Positions 8,896-17,949 are shown, numbered from the stretch's first letter. The stretch is 64,000 nt of DNA from Nitratidesulfovibrio sp. SRB-5 (GCF_019931275.1 NZ_JAIOTY010000002.1:1452631-1516630), one strand, 5' to 3'. Made by a program: numbers and translations. The notes: generated from the letters alone by a model not told the origin.

Positions 8896-9948
8896 TCAGC
8901 GGCAGGTGCCGCGCCGCTCGCCGGTTTTTGCATCAAAGATGTGGATGTGCTCGTCCGGGCAGTGCAGGTATATTTCCGCCCCCACGGCGATGGTCGGCAC
9001 GCCGTCCACCACCACGGAAAGCTCTTCGCCCCCCACGCGGCAACCCAGCACAGAACCGGACCCCAGGTATTCCACGCTTTCGACCACGGCGCGCCAACCT
9101 TCGGGCACGATGCGGATGTGTTCCGGGCGGATGCCCAGCACGTAGTCGGCGCTGTCCACCACGCTCACCGTGCCGGACCGGCTGCCCGCCACGCACACGC
9201 TGCCGCGCGCATCGTCCAGCCGCACCAGGTTCATGGGCGGGGTGCCGATGAAGTTGCCCGCAAAGGTGGTGGCCGGGCGGGAATACAGTTCGGACGGCGT
9301 GGCGTTCTGCACGATGCGCCCGCCCTGCATCAGGATGATGCGGTCGGCCATGCTCATGGCCTCGGTCTGGTCATGGGTGACGTACACCATGGTCATGCCC
9401 AGGGTTTGCTGCAGGGCGCGGATTTCTCGCCGCATTTCATGGCGCAGCTTGGCGTCCAGGTTGGAGAGCGGCTCGTCCATCAGGCACACGGCGGCCTCTG
9501 CCACCAGGGCGCGGCCCAGGGCCACGCGCTGCTGCTGCCCGCCGGAAAGTTCGCCGGGCTTGCGTTGCAGCAGGGCGGAAAGGCCCAGGATGTCCACGGC
9601 GCGGGTGAGGCGCTTTTCGCGCTCCGCCTCCGGCACCTTGCGCACGGTGAGCCCGAACAGGATGTTCTCGCGCACCGTCAGGTGCGGGAACAGCGCATAC
9701 GACTGGAAGACCATGGCCAGTTGGCGCTGGGCAGGGGGCAGGTGGGTCACGTCGCGCTCGCCGATCATGATCCGGCCAGAGGTGACGGACTCCAGACCCG
9801 CGATGAGCCGCAGGGTGGTGGACTTGCCGCAGCCCGAAGGCCCCAGCAGTACCAGCATGGTGCCCTGTTCCACCTCGAAGGAGACGTCGTCCACGGCGCG
9901 GACGTCGCCCCAGTGCCTGCTGACGTTCAGAAGTTGAATGGCGGACAA
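8896..9948 (-). CDS. ABC transporter ATP-binding protein (MalK/UgpC type)
   Basis: A 350-residue ATPase with Walker A (GPSGCGKST, residues 36-44), Q-loop (QSYALFPHLTV), signature LSGGQQQR, Walker B (VCLMDEPLSNLD) and switch His (YVTHDQTEA). About 110 further residues form the TOBE-type regulatory domain typical of MalK/UgpC. It is the first gene of the importer operon and energises the two downstream permeases. A 97-base gap separates it from the binding-protein gene. A palindrome and AT-rich stretch upstream (about 10070-10130) are the likely promoter region. Confidence 0.93.
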   Translation of the reverse strand: MSAIQLLNVSRHWGDVRAVDDVSFEVEQGTMLVLLGPSGCGKSTTLRLIAGLESVTSGRIMIGERDVTHLPPAQRQLAMVFQSYALFPHLTVRENILFGLTVRKVPEAEREKRLTRAVDILGLSALLQRKPGELSGGQQQRVALGRALVAEAAVCLMDEPLSNLDAKLRHEMRREIRALQQTLGMTMVYVTHDQTEAMSMADRIILMQGGRIVQNATPSELYSRPATTFAGNFIGTPPMNLVRLDDARGSVCVAGSRSGTVSVVDSADYVLGIRPEHIRIVPEGWRAVVESVEYLGSGSVLGCRVGGEELSVVVDGVPTIAVGAEIYLHCPDEHIHIFDAKTGERRGTCR

Positions 9949-10543
9949 TGCGACCCCCTGTCGCTTTGGGTTGGGTGGGGCACGGTACGGACCGGCACGG
10001 TGGATGCCGGGAATATGCTGACTGTTACATGCAGCCGCATGGGCTGTCGAAAAATGGCACTGTTATGGACAAGATATGTTTCACATATTTACAGTTTCAC
10101 GTCAACATTCCGAAATTGTATGATTACTCAGTCATGCGGTCCGATATGGTGACGATGGTGTGGCGTATCGGTGGCGCCGGGCCGTGGCGGGCAGGGCCTT
10201 CCGCAGCGCGGATGGCGTGGGGCTGGCCGGGCCCGGCACAGTGCAGAAGCGGTACAGTCCCCTGACGCGTGGATACCGGAGGCCGCGTGCTCTGGCACGG
10301 GGCGCCGCCCGTTGCGGAGGAGATGCCGCAATGTTCGGCGGGGATCTTCATTCAGGGCGGGAAGCCGTGGCGAGGGGGGGCAGGTTGTTTTGCGTGGCCG
10401 TGAGGAGCGAGCTTTGGCAGCGGCGGTCACCGGGGGCTGGTGCGGGCCGTGTGCGGCTTCGTGCCCGATGGCTGACGCCCGGCAGTGCATGCGCCCATCG
10501 GTGATGGGCCGTCACTCCGTTGTGCCGCCATGGCCAGTCGGCG
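9949..10543. other. Intergenic region upstream of the ABC-importer operon
   Basis: No credible gene. The AT-rich stretch near 10060-10130 stands out from the GC-rich surroundings and contains the ATATGT/ACATAT palindrome and a minus-strand TTGACG (10105-10100) that could be a -35 element. The rest, 10140-10543, is GC-rich with no feature I can name; it lies downstream of the amidohydrolase gene and shows no clear terminator. Confidence 0.5.
10074..10088. promoter_or_regulatory. Palindromic operator-like site upstream of the importer operon
   Basis: A perfect inverted repeat, ATATGT-N3-ACATAT, about 125 bases upstream of the ATPase start. A TTGACG hexamer lies just upstream on the minus strand, so a repressor bound here could overlap the promoter. 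The cognate regulator is not identified. Confidence 0.4.
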
Positions 10544-12166
10544 TTATTGTTCCGGGGTTACCGGCTGGCCGTCCACCCAGGCACCCAGCACGGGGATGTC
10601 CGCAACGGAGGCCACGCCCGTCGGCCCACCCCGCTCATCCAGCGGATCACGCCCCAGCGCCACCAGGTCGGCCAGCATGCCGGGCAGCAGGCGGCCCTTG
10701 TCCGCCTCTTCGAAGGCCGAGAAAGCCGCCTCGGTGGTGAACATGCGCAGGGCCTCTGCCATGGTCACCGACTGTTCGGCAAAGGGGTGGTTCACGGCGG
10801 CGGCCATGCCGCGCAGCGGGGTGTAGTTGGTCACCGGGCTGTCGGAGCCGCCGCACACGCGCACCCCGGCGTCGAGGATGGCCCGGTAGGGGTGCAGGCG
10901 GCGCATGCGGTGCGGCCCGAACAGCGAAGCCAGATGGGCCATGCGGTCATCGCCGAAGTAGGACTCCACGAAGGCGGGCTGCATGGACGCCACCACCCCG
11001 GCGCGGGCCATGCGGTCGATCTGGTCCCAGGTGGGCAGTTCGAAGTGCTCGATGCGGTGGCGACTGTCACTGCGCGGCTCCAGCCGCTGGGCGCGCTCCA
11101 TGGCCCGCAGCACCTGATCGATGGCCCGCTCGGATTCGCAGTGCACGGCCACCTGCAATCCGCGCGCATGGGCGGACAGCACGAAGTCGTCCATCTCCTG
11201 CTGGGAGTACAGCAGGGTGCCGTCGTTGCCGGGGTCGTCACTGTAGGGTTCGAACAGCGCGGCGGTGCGGGCGTCCAGTTCGCCGTCGGCGCAAATGCAC
11301 CCGCCCACGCGGGGCAGGGCCAGTTGTTCCACTTCGGCCAGGTCCATGCTCTGGTTCCAGCACACCACGCGCAGCGGCAGGCGCGTGGCGTTGTCCAGCA
11401 GCACGGGCGAGCCGCCGGGGGTCAGCTCTCCCCCTTCCATGGAATGCACGGTGGTGATGCCCACCCGCAGGGCCGACCGGGCGGCCACCAGGGCGGCGGC
11501 GTCCAGATGGGGGCGGTCCATGGAGCGCAGGATGGCCGGAAAGACCCAGGTGAGAATGCCGGGGTCGCGCACCACGCCGGTGAAGGGCGCGGTGCCGCGC
11601 CCACCTTCGGTATCCGCGCCGGGCAGCCCGCGCGGCACCGCCAGTTGCCGCAGCGCCGGGGTATTCATGATGCAGCGGTGGCAGGTGGCGTGCATCAGCA
11701 GCACGGCCCGGCCCGGCGCTACGGAATCCAGTTCCGCCTTGGTGGGCATGCGCCGCTCCGCAAGGTCCAGTTCCTCCAGCCGGAAGCCGTAGACCATGGC
11801 GCCGAAGGGCGCGTTACGGACGGCGTCGGCCACCATGTCCAGCACGTCGCCAAGGGTTTCCGCCACGGAAAGGTCCATGCCCAGGTCCATGATGCCGGTA
11901 AGCAGCAGGTGCGAATGGCAGTCGATGAAGCCGGGCAGCACAGTGGCCCCGCCCATGTCGGTGCGGACGAAGCCCCGGTCGGCAAAGGGAGCCAGTTCCG
12001 CCGCGCGGCCCACGGCCACGATGCGCCCGCCCTCCACGGCCATGGCATCGGGCAGATCTGCGCCGCGCGACGTGGCCGGGGCCAGCGGATCGCGGAAGCG
12101 GGCGTTGACCAGCAGGCGCGCGCCGCCTTGCGCGGCATCGTGATGCGGCGGGCGCACGGCGGCCAT
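10544..12166 (-). CDS. Amidohydrolase family protein (YtcJ-like)
   Basis: A 540-residue metal-dependent amidohydrolase. The HxH metal motif is in GFIDCHSHLLLTG (near residue 90), with later ligand motifs AVHCESE and HRIEHFELP and the catalytic-Asp region GGSDSPVTNY. The YtcJ group hydrolyses amide or imine bonds; specificity is unknown. The ATG at 12166 lies two bases after the N-carbamoylputrescine amidase stop, so the genes are co-transcribed and probably coupled. An earlier in-frame ATG (12199) lies inside the upstream gene. The polyamine context suggests a related small amide substrate, but this is inference. Confidence 0.85.
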   Translation of the reverse strand: MAAVRPPHHDAAQGGARLLVNARFRDPLAPATSRGADLPDAMAVEGGRIVAVGRAAELAPFADRGFVRTDMGGATVLPGFIDCHSHLLLTGIMDLGMDLSVAETLGDVLDMVADAVRNAPFGAMVYGFRLEELDLAERRMPTKAELDSVAPGRAVLLMHATCHRCIMNTPALRQLAVPRGLPGADTEGGRGTAPFTGVVRDPGILTWVFPAILRSMDRPHLDAAALVAARSALRVGITTVHSMEGGELTPGGSPVLLDNATRLPLRVVCWNQSMDLAEVEQLALPRVGGCICADGELDARTAALFEPYSDDPGNDGTLLYSQQEMDDFVLSAHARGLQVAVHCESERAIDQVLRAMERAQRLEPRSDSRHRIEHFELPTWDQIDRMARAGVVASMQPAFVESYFGDDRMAHLASLFGPHRMRRLHPYRAILDAGVRVCGGSDSPVTNYTPLRGMAAAVNHPFAEQSVTMAEALRMFTTEAAFSAFEEADKGRLLPGMLADLVALGRDPLDERGGPTGVASVADIPVLGAWVDGQPVTPEQ

Positions 12167-12168
12167 GG

Positions 12169-13110
12169 TTAGGCTTCGCCTCCGCACCCGCAGCCGCAAT
12201 GGTCGCCGCAGCCGTCCTCGCTGTCGTCTTCGCCGGGCAGGCCGTCCAGCCCGTCAAAGGTCAGCAGGGGGTGGTACAGGTCGGGCCTGCGGTCGCGGAA
12301 CAGCCCCCACCCGGCGCGTTCCGCGCGGATGGCCTCGAAGTCGAAGGCCGCCGTCAGCACGCATTCCTCGCTGCGGCCTGCCTGTTGCACGATTTCGCCC
12401 TGCGGCCCGGCGATGAACGACGAACCGTAGAAGGTCATGGAAAAGCCCTTGCCGAACTCCTCGCCCACCCGGTTGGACGCCACCAGCGGCATCATGTTGG
12501 CGGCGGCGTGGCCCTGCATGGTGCGGGTCCAGTGGCCGGACGAATCGCACGCCGGTTCTGCGGGTTCGGAGCCGATGGCCGTGGGGTAGAGCAGCACGTC
12601 CGCGCCCAGCAGGGCCATGGACCGCGCGCACTCCGGAAACCACTGGTCCCAGCACACCCCCACGCCCACGGTGCCGTACCGGGTGCGCCACACGCGAAAG
12701 CCGGTGTCGCCGGGGCTGAAGTAGAACTTCTCCTCGTAGCCGGGCCCCTGCGGAATGTGCGACTTGCGGTACAGGCCCATCACCCTGCCGTCGGCGTCGA
12801 TCATGGCCAGCGAATTGTAGTAGACTTGGTTGGAACGCTCGAAGAAGCTGACGGGGATGACCACGCCCAGTTCGGCGGCCAGGGCCGACATGCGGCGTAC
12901 CGCCGGGCTTTCGTCGAGGGGGCGCGCCAGCGCGAAGTGCTCGGGCAGTTCGTCCTTGCAGAAATACGGGCCGGAAAACAGCTCCTGCGGCAGCACGATG
13001 TGCGCGCCCATGGCGGCAGCCTCGCGCACCAGTTCGCAGACGCGGTCGATGTTGCGGGATTCGTTGTCGGTGCAGGCCATCTGGGTGGCGGCGACGATGA
13101 CTTCGGCCAT
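12169..13110 (-). CDS. aguB: N-carbamoylputrescine amidase
   Basis: A 313-residue carbon-nitrogen hydrolase with the Glu-Lys-Cys triad at E43 (LPQELFSG), K116 (YRKSHIPQ) and C153 (GVCWDQWFPE). The CWDQWFPE context is characteristic of AguB, which releases ammonia and CO2 from N-carbamoylputrescine to give putrescine. GGAGG precedes the ATG at 13110. The opposite gene at 13801 encodes agmatine deiminase, the preceding step, which supports the call. The last 20 or so residues are unusual: an acidic stretch then a Cys/Gly/His-rich tail (GCGDHCGCGCGG) absent from typical AguB proteins, possibly a metal-binding extension. Confidence 0.92.
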   Translation of the reverse strand: MAEVIVAATQMACTDNESRNIDRVCELVREAAAMGAHIVLPQELFSGPYFCKDELPEHFALARPLDESPAVRRMSALAAELGVVIPVSFFERSNQVYYNSLAMIDADGRVMGLYRKSHIPQGPGYEEKFYFSPGDTGFRVWRTRYGTVGVGVCWDQWFPECARSMALLGADVLLYPTAIGSEPAEPACDSSGHWTRTMQGHAAANMMPLVASNRVGEEFGKGFSMTFYGSSFIAGPQGEIVQQAGRSEECVLTAAFDFEAIRAERAGWGLFRDRRPDLYHPLLTFDGLDGLPGEDDSEDGCGDHCGCGCGGEA

Positions 13111-13800
13111 ATGTGGTCCTCCGGGGCGGATTCTGCGTTGCGGGCGCGCGGCGTTGTGCCGTCTGCGCCGGGTTGGGGGCGCCGCGTGCGCCGGAAATGC
13201 CCGGCAATGTGCATGCGGCAATGTGCATGCGATGGGGGCGACGTGGGACAGGCGCAAAGGTGCGCGCCGGTCCGAACCTAGACCCCGATGGGGCGCGCTT
13301 CAAACAAAAAAACGGGGTGCGGGCCAGCGAGCGCCGGGCAAGGGGCGCATTCCGGCGGTCAGCCGTCCGGAACCATGAACAATGATGCCCGATTTAGGCG
13401 AATCTGGAAATATCCGGGTGCGCCCGAGCTGAACGTGCCGCCGTCTTCCTTGCTTCCTTCCTTGCGTCCTTGCTCGCGTACGGCCTGCCTGCGTCTCTCC
13501 ACTCCTTTCCGCATTCCCCCTCAGTTGGGGGGTTGCCCGTCCGGGGCCGGTACTCTAGAAGGGGCCGGAGAAAACGGCGGCCACCGCCGTGGCATCGGCA
13601 CGGATATGAATGGCCCGACTGGGCCAGACCGGATGCTGCCAGATCGGATGCGGCCAGACCGGCTGCGTGCGATCCGACTGCATGCGCGGACGCGGCCAGC
13701 CCGCCTGCCGCGCCTCACGCCCGATGCCCTCCATGCCCCATGCCCGCCAGAACGTACGCCTGCCTGCGCCAGCGCCGCGCAGGCACAGGAGGATACAGCA
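13111..13800. other. Divergent intergenic region between aguB and aguA
   Basis: This 690-base stretch must hold the divergent promoters. I see no gene. Around 13606-13690 a loosely repeated ggccagaccggatg-like motif recurs four or five times, part of the short-repeat pattern seen elsewhere. No clear -35/-10 pair or operator palindrome is visible. Confidence 0.5.
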
Positions 13801-14913
13801 ATGGAACGCACGTCGCCACCCCTGCCCCCCAATTTTGCCCCCGTGCGGTTGCCGGTGCGCGCCCCTGTCTGCGACGGGCTGCGCATGCCCGCCGAATGGT
13901 CCCCCCACGCGGGATGCTGGATGGCCTGGCCCTGCCCGGACCCCCTGCTGGAGGACGCGCTGGACACGGTGCGCACCTCCTTTGCCGGGGTGGTGCGGGC
14001 CATCGCCCGCTTCGAGCCGGTGACCCTGCTGGCCAGGCCGCAGGACGCCGAGGTGGCCGCCGCGCTGTGCGGCCCCGGCGTGCAGGTGGTGCCCGCGCCC
14101 ATCACGGATGCCTGGATGCGCGACTTCGGCCCGACCTTCGTGGTGGACGGCGCGGGCGGCGTTGCGGGCGTGGACTGGATGTTCAATTCGTGGGGGCACA
14201 CCTACGACGAACCCACCCACGACGACGACGTGGCCCAGCTCATCCTGTCGCGCCTCGGCATGCGGCGCTACGCCGCGCCGTTCATCCTGGAGGGCGGGTC
14301 CATCCACGTGGACGGGCAGGGCACCCTGATGACCACGGAGCAGTGCCTGCTGGACCCGCGCCGCAACGCGGGCATGACCAAGGCCGACTTCGAGGAACTG
14401 TTCGCCGCGTACCTTGGCGTGCGCAAGGTGATCTGGCTGGGCGAAGGGCTGGAGGGCGACGATACCCACGGGCACGTGGACATCGTCTCCTGCTTCGCAA
14501 GGCCGGGCGTGGCGCTGCTGCACCGCTGCGACGATCCGGAGGATCCCAACCACGCGGTGTACCGGGATAACCTGCGCCGGTTGCAACTGGCCACCGACGC
14601 CGACGGCAAGCCGTTGGAGATCATCACCATCGCCCAGCCCAACCACGCGGAGCATGGCGGCAAGCGGATGGACCTTTCGTACATCAACTTCTACGTGGCC
14701 AACGGGGGCATCGTCATGTCCGCCTTTGGCGCGCCGGGTGGAGGGGCGGACACACAGGCCGCGCTGGACAGGGCCGCCTTAGAGACCTTGCGCCGGGTCT
14801 TTCCGGAGCGCGAGGTGGTGCAGGTGCACTCGCTGGACATCTTCCGGGGCGGCGGCGGCATCCACTGCATCACCCAGCAGCAGCCCGTGGGCAGGCCCTT
14901 GCCCCCGTTCTGA
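13801..14913 (+). CDS. aguA: Agmatine deiminase
   Basis: A 370-residue member of the peptidyl-arginine-deiminase-like family converting agmatine to N-carbamoylputrescine and ammonia. Family signatures are WMRDFGPTFVV, ILEGGSIHVDG, EGDDTHGHVD and the C-terminal GGGGIHCITQQQP with catalytic C356; spacing and length match known agmatine deiminases. AGGAGG lies 8 bases before the ATG at 13801; the frame stays open upstream but has no better start. With divergent aguB it forms the two-step route from agmatine to putrescine. Confidence 0.94.
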   Translation: MERTSPPLPPNFAPVRLPVRAPVCDGLRMPAEWSPHAGCWMAWPCPDPLLEDALDTVRTSFAGVVRAIARFEPVTLLARPQDAEVAAALCGPGVQVVPAPITDAWMRDFGPTFVVDGAGGVAGVDWMFNSWGHTYDEPTHDDDVAQLILSRLGMRRYAAPFILEGGSIHVDGQGTLMTTEQCLLDPRRNAGMTKADFEELFAAYLGVRKVIWLGEGLEGDDTHGHVDIVSCFARPGVALLHRCDDPEDPNHAVYRDNLRRLQLATDADGKPLEIITIAQPNHAEHGGKRMDLSYINFYVANGGIVMSAFGAPGGGADTQAALDRAALETLRRVFPEREVVQVHSLDIFRGGGGIHCITQQQPVGRPLPPF

Positions 14914-15196
14914 TTCCCGTCGCCGGGAGTTCGCTGTTCCGGTTCCGTCGGCCCGTGGCACCTGCTGCGGGCCGACATGCGTTTGCGGCACGGAGCAGGC
15001 GGCAACTGCGGCGACATGCGGCTACGGGCGGCGACATGCGGCTACGGGCGGCGACATGCGGCTACGGGCGGCGACATGCGGCTACGGGCGGCGACATGCG
15101 GCTACGGGCGGCGACATGCGGCTACGGGCGGCGACATGCGGCTACGGGCGGCGACATGCGGCTACGGGCGGGAAATGCTCGGGGAATGCGGGCTGC
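14914..15196. other. Convergent gap with hairpin and repeat array
   Basis: A 9-bp perfect hairpin (14947-14955 with 14968-14976, 12-base loop, no T-tract) lies after aguA and may contribute to termination. The rest is dominated by the eight-copy 20-bp repeat. Confidence 0.55.
15011..15170. repeat. Eight exact tandem copies of a 20-bp repeat
   Basis: Eight identical head-to-tail copies of gcgacatgcggctacgggcg with no spacers. The array lies between convergent genes: about 100 bases after the aguA stop and 26 bases before the 3' end of the DUF697-like gene. Lack of divergence implies recent expansion. It is not a CRISPR array. Confidence 0.97.
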
Positions 15197-16471
15197 TCAG
15201 TCGCGCTTCTTCCGGAACAGGCGCAGCGGATTGGGGATGCGGCCACGAGGGGAAGGCGTGGCCGTGTCGTCCGGGGTGCGGGCGGCGCCACCCGCACGGG
15301 GGGCATGGGGGTGCGGCGGAATGCCGCCATGCTGCGGTCCTGCGGGGGCATGGTGTTCGTCGCTATCCGGGTGGGCGTCGTCACGGAAGGGCATGGCCCT
15401 GGCCACCGAAGTGGCCATGTCCCCCGCCTTGTGGACCACACCGCCTACCCCATGCACCGTGGCCCGCGCGCCCTTGCGTACCGCGTCGGCGGTGCGGCGG
15501 GCGGTGCCCTCGATCCCCGATCGGATGCCGGAAGCCACGCCCCCCATGGCCGCCTTGACCACGGCGCGCACCAGCCCGGCGGTCATGCGGCCCAGCAGGG
15601 CCGCCGATTCCCGGTAGGGGTTAGGGCGCGCCGGGCAGCCGGGCAGCACCGGCGACAGCATGTTGCGGGTGACGATGCCCACCCGCAGGGCCAGCAGGGC
15701 GTTGGCGGAACCATCCACCAGCGCCGCGGCCAGCAGGGTGCCCATGTGCGAGGCCCCCGGCACCGAGGCCAGCGGCGATGCCGTCAGCAGCGGGCCCAGC
15801 AGGGCATGGACGTGCTCCTCCAGTCCGGCCTCTTCCAGCGCGCCCGCCGCCAGCGCCGTGCCCGCCACGTTGATGTACAGGCGCACCATGTCGCGCGGGT
15901 GGGGCCGCTGGTCGTAGATGGACGACACGCGCCACACCAGCCGCGCCAGCAATACCAGCACGATGAGGGTGTCCAACCTGCCGTTGCGGGCCACCGCCGT
16001 GGAGAGGAAGATGCGCGATGCCGTGCGCTTGGTTTCGCGCAGGGCGGCGGCATCCAGCGCGCGCAGCAGGACGGCGGCTTCCGCAGTTTCCGGGGCAAGG
16101 CCCGGAGCAGGGCTGGTGTGCGCCGCCGTGAAGGCGGGAGCGCTCGCCATGTGGGCAAGGCCGCCTTCGCGCAGGTGCGGGTTGCTCCGCAGGCGTGCGG
16201 TCAGGCGGCGCAGATAGTCGTGCAGTTCATCCGGCGTGGGGTTCTGCGGCTGGACCAGCGGACGGGGCCGCAGGAACCAGGTGGCCCCCAGCCAGCTCAG
16301 CGCGGTGAAGTACGCGGCCATGCCGCTCCAGAACACCGCCTGGCCCAGCAGCGGATGGATGCGCGCGGCCATGTCGGACAGGGTAAGCACCTGCCCGCCG
16401 ATGAATATGAACAGGCTGGCGCACAAGACTGCCACGAACAGGAACAGGGCACGGGGGACGAACTGGTGCAT
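15197..16471 (-). CDS. DUF697-like membrane protein
   Basis: A 424-residue membrane-associated protein. Two N-terminal hydrophobic helices (residues 6-28 and about 45-65) are followed by a soluble segment, then a region with further hydrophobic helices and small-residue repeats (YINVAGTALAAGALEEAG, LLAAALVDGSANALLALRVG) typical of DUF697/YcjF-like proteins. The C-terminus is Pro/His-rich and ends basic (RLFRKKRD). AAGGAG lies 4 bases before the ATG at 16471. The open frame continues upstream only through a 9-bp repeat encoding SGP triplets, which I exclude. Family function is unknown. Confidence 0.75.
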   Translation of the reverse strand: MHQFVPRALFLFVAVLCASLFIFIGGQVLTLSDMAARIHPLLGQAVFWSGMAAYFTALSWLGATWFLRPRPLVQPQNPTPDELHDYLRRLTARLRSNPHLREGGLAHMASAPAFTAAHTSPAPGLAPETAEAAVLLRALDAAALRETKRTASRIFLSTAVARNGRLDTLIVLVLLARLVWRVSSIYDQRPHPRDMVRLYINVAGTALAAGALEEAGLEEHVHALLGPLLTASPLASVPGASHMGTLLAAALVDGSANALLALRVGIVTRNMLSPVLPGCPARPNPYRESAALLGRMTAGLVRAVVKAAMGGVASGIRSGIEGTARRTADAVRKGARATVHGVGGVVHKAGDMATSVARAMPFRDDAHPDSDEHHAPAGPQHGGIPPHPHAPRAGGAARTPDDTATPSPRGRIPNPLRLFRKKRD

Positions 16472-16501
16472 GGGACTCCTTGCTGCGTGGGGACTGATGC
16501 C

Positions 16502-16555
16502 AGACGGGCCAGACGGGCCGGACGGGCCAGACGGGCCAGACGGGCCAGACGGGCC
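16502..16555. repeat. Six tandem copies of a 9-bp repeat
   Basis: Six copies of agacgggcc (one variant ggacgggcc) lie 30 bases upstream of the DUF697-like start. Closely related gacaggcc motifs recur inside the histidine phosphatase gene. Confidence 0.9.
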
Positions 16556-16889
16556 GGACGAACCGGCGGACCGGTTGGGCGAGACTGCCGGGTCGGGCGG
16601 GCCTGCCAGAGCGGTCGGGACTGCCAAAACGGGCGGAACGGGCGGTCGCGATGCGGCTCCGCACGGGCATCAACCGACAGGAACCGGCCACGGTCGAAAC
16701 GTGATCGGAACGGAGCCGATACCGTCGGGCCGTTTCCTTTAGGTGCGACAGCAAGTGAGTGTCGTCAACCCCGCGAGCGGGAACAACCGGCTGGCGGCGC
16801 GGGGACGACATGGGGACGATATGGGAACGACATGGGGAAGGACATGGGGTAGGTGTGTCCGGCTGCGCAGCAGAAGGGGAGACATACCC

Positions 16890-16928
16890 GGCTGACGTGT
16901 CCGGGTGACATGTCCGGCTGACGTGTCC
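16890..16928. repeat. Three copies of a 13-bp repeat
   Basis: Units ggctgacgtgtcc, gggtgacatgtcc and ggctgacgtgtcc lie head to tail, with a partial fourth after. No gene or known site is associated. Confidence 0.75.
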
Positions 16929-17046
16929 GGCATGTCTGGACGCCGGGCGGAGCGGGCATTCCGGCAGGAGGGCGGGAAAATTGGGAGCAATGCAAGGCGC
17001 ATGGCCGGTAAGGCAGCATGCCAGGAAGGGCGGCCAGCCCCGCAGG

Positions 17047-17457
17047 CTATTTGCCGTCCGGCACCTTGTCCTCGAACTGGCGGACCGGCCACGGCAGTAC
17101 CGTGGCCGCGCTTTCCACGGCACACCGCTCCACGGTGGCGAACCATGCCCGAAAGCGGTCCATGGCCTCGCGTCCGGCGGACGTCAGCCGGTACCCTTCG
17201 CGGTTGCTGCCCGCCTTCTCCACCAGACGCAGGCCCAGGGCCGTTTCGGTCTGTTTCAGCTTGCCCCACGCGGCACGGTACGACATGCCCAGCGCCTCTG
17301 CCGCCTTTTTCAGCGAACCGTGCTCGTCGATGGCCAGCAGCAGCATGGCCCGGCCCATGCCGAAGACCATCTCGCCATCCTCTTCCAGCCACAGGTGCAG
17401 GCGAACGGTTGGGCGAGGGGCGGCAGCCGGGGCTGGGCGAAGGGGAGGGGTGTTCAT
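17047..17457 (-). CDS. ModE N-terminal-domain-like transcription regulator
   Basis: A 136-residue protein with a winged helix-turn-helix of ModE/LysR type: FGMGRAMLLLAIDEHGSLKKAAEALGMSYR recurs in this family (residues about 33-60), followed by AWGKLKQTE and the wing RLVEKAGSNREGYRLT. ModE senses molybdate through C-terminal MOP domains, which are absent: the protein ends about 50 residues after the wing. It may act with a separate molybdate-binding protein or sense another cue. The two formate dehydrogenase operons and the mop cluster lie downstream in the window, making Mo/W-dependent control plausible but unproven. ATG 17457 was chosen as the first start outside repetitive sequence; its ribosome-binding site is weak. 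Confidence 0.75.
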   Translation of the reverse strand: MNTPPLRPAPAAAPRPTVRLHLWLEEDGEMVFGMGRAMLLLAIDEHGSLKKAAEALGMSYRAAWGKLKQTETALGLRLVEKAGSNREGYRLTSAGREAMDRFRAWFATVERCAVESAATVLPWPVRQFEDKVPDGK

Positions 17458-17949
17458 GCGCGTGTTCCGTGTAGGTGGTGAAACCGCCGCCGGTGCGGCC
17501 AAAACGGTGCGGTGATCCCGCGCGGGTCACGCCCTGCATGGTTCGCGTGACTGGCGAGGGTATGTGCTGATCCAAGCATACCTGCTCATAATGACATAAT
17601 CGAGGGGCGATGAAAACCGGCCTTGGCCGGTCCGGTTTGTCGGTTTACACCCGCTGCCCCATCGGCGGATACGCCCGCGGCATCGCCACAGCTCCACTGC
17701 CGTCCCGCCGCTGTCCCTCCAATGTCAGGCCGCTGTCCCTCCAGCGTCAGGCTGACATTGGGCTGACGTTGGGCCGAGGTTGGGCCGAGGTTCCCCCTCT
17801 GCCGTCCGTGGGATGCGCCGTGCGAGACCACCCGTCGCCGTGCGGCAGCCTCCGGTTGCCACGGAAAGCGCCGACCGGGTGTCCGGTCGGCGCTGGTGGG
17901 CAGTGGTGACCATACGGTGCGGGCCGTACGGTGCATACGCGTCGTCAGG
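17458..17949. other. Gap between ModE-like gene and fdh operon
   Basis: No gene seen. A 10-bp inverted repeat (17719-17728 with 17752-17761) and direct repeats of the type gctgtccctcca and tgggccgagg occupy 17700-17795. The fdh operon terminator is at 17867-17894. The ModE-like promoter should lie near 17460-17600, where the sequence is more AT-rich (17560-17610). Confidence 0.5.
17864..17894 (-). terminator. Terminator of the first formate dehydrogenase operon
   Basis: A perfect 12-bp stem (17867-17878 with 17883-17894) with a 4-base loop lies 55 bases after the cytochrome c3 stop. On the minus strand it is followed by a short TTTCC tract. Confidence 0.75.

Larger units (their letters stand above)
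16472..17046. other. Repeat-rich gap without genes
   Basis: No gene seen. It holds a 9-bp repeat (16502-16555) and about three copies of a 13-bp repeat ending in tgtcc (16890-16928). Open frames here are by-products of repeats and GC content. Confidence 0.5.

Noticed and set aside
10171-10740. Plus-strand frames between the ABC operon and amidohydrolase
   Set aside because: Low-complexity Arg/Gly/Pro translation, no ribosome-binding site, and partial overlap with the amidohydrolase gene.
15011-15170. CRISPR array
   Set aside because: Repeats are contiguous with no unique spacers and no cas genes are nearby.
16227-17575. Minus-strand frames in the repeat-rich gap
   Set aside because: They arise from short tandem repeats and GC content; composition and lack of domains argue against genes.
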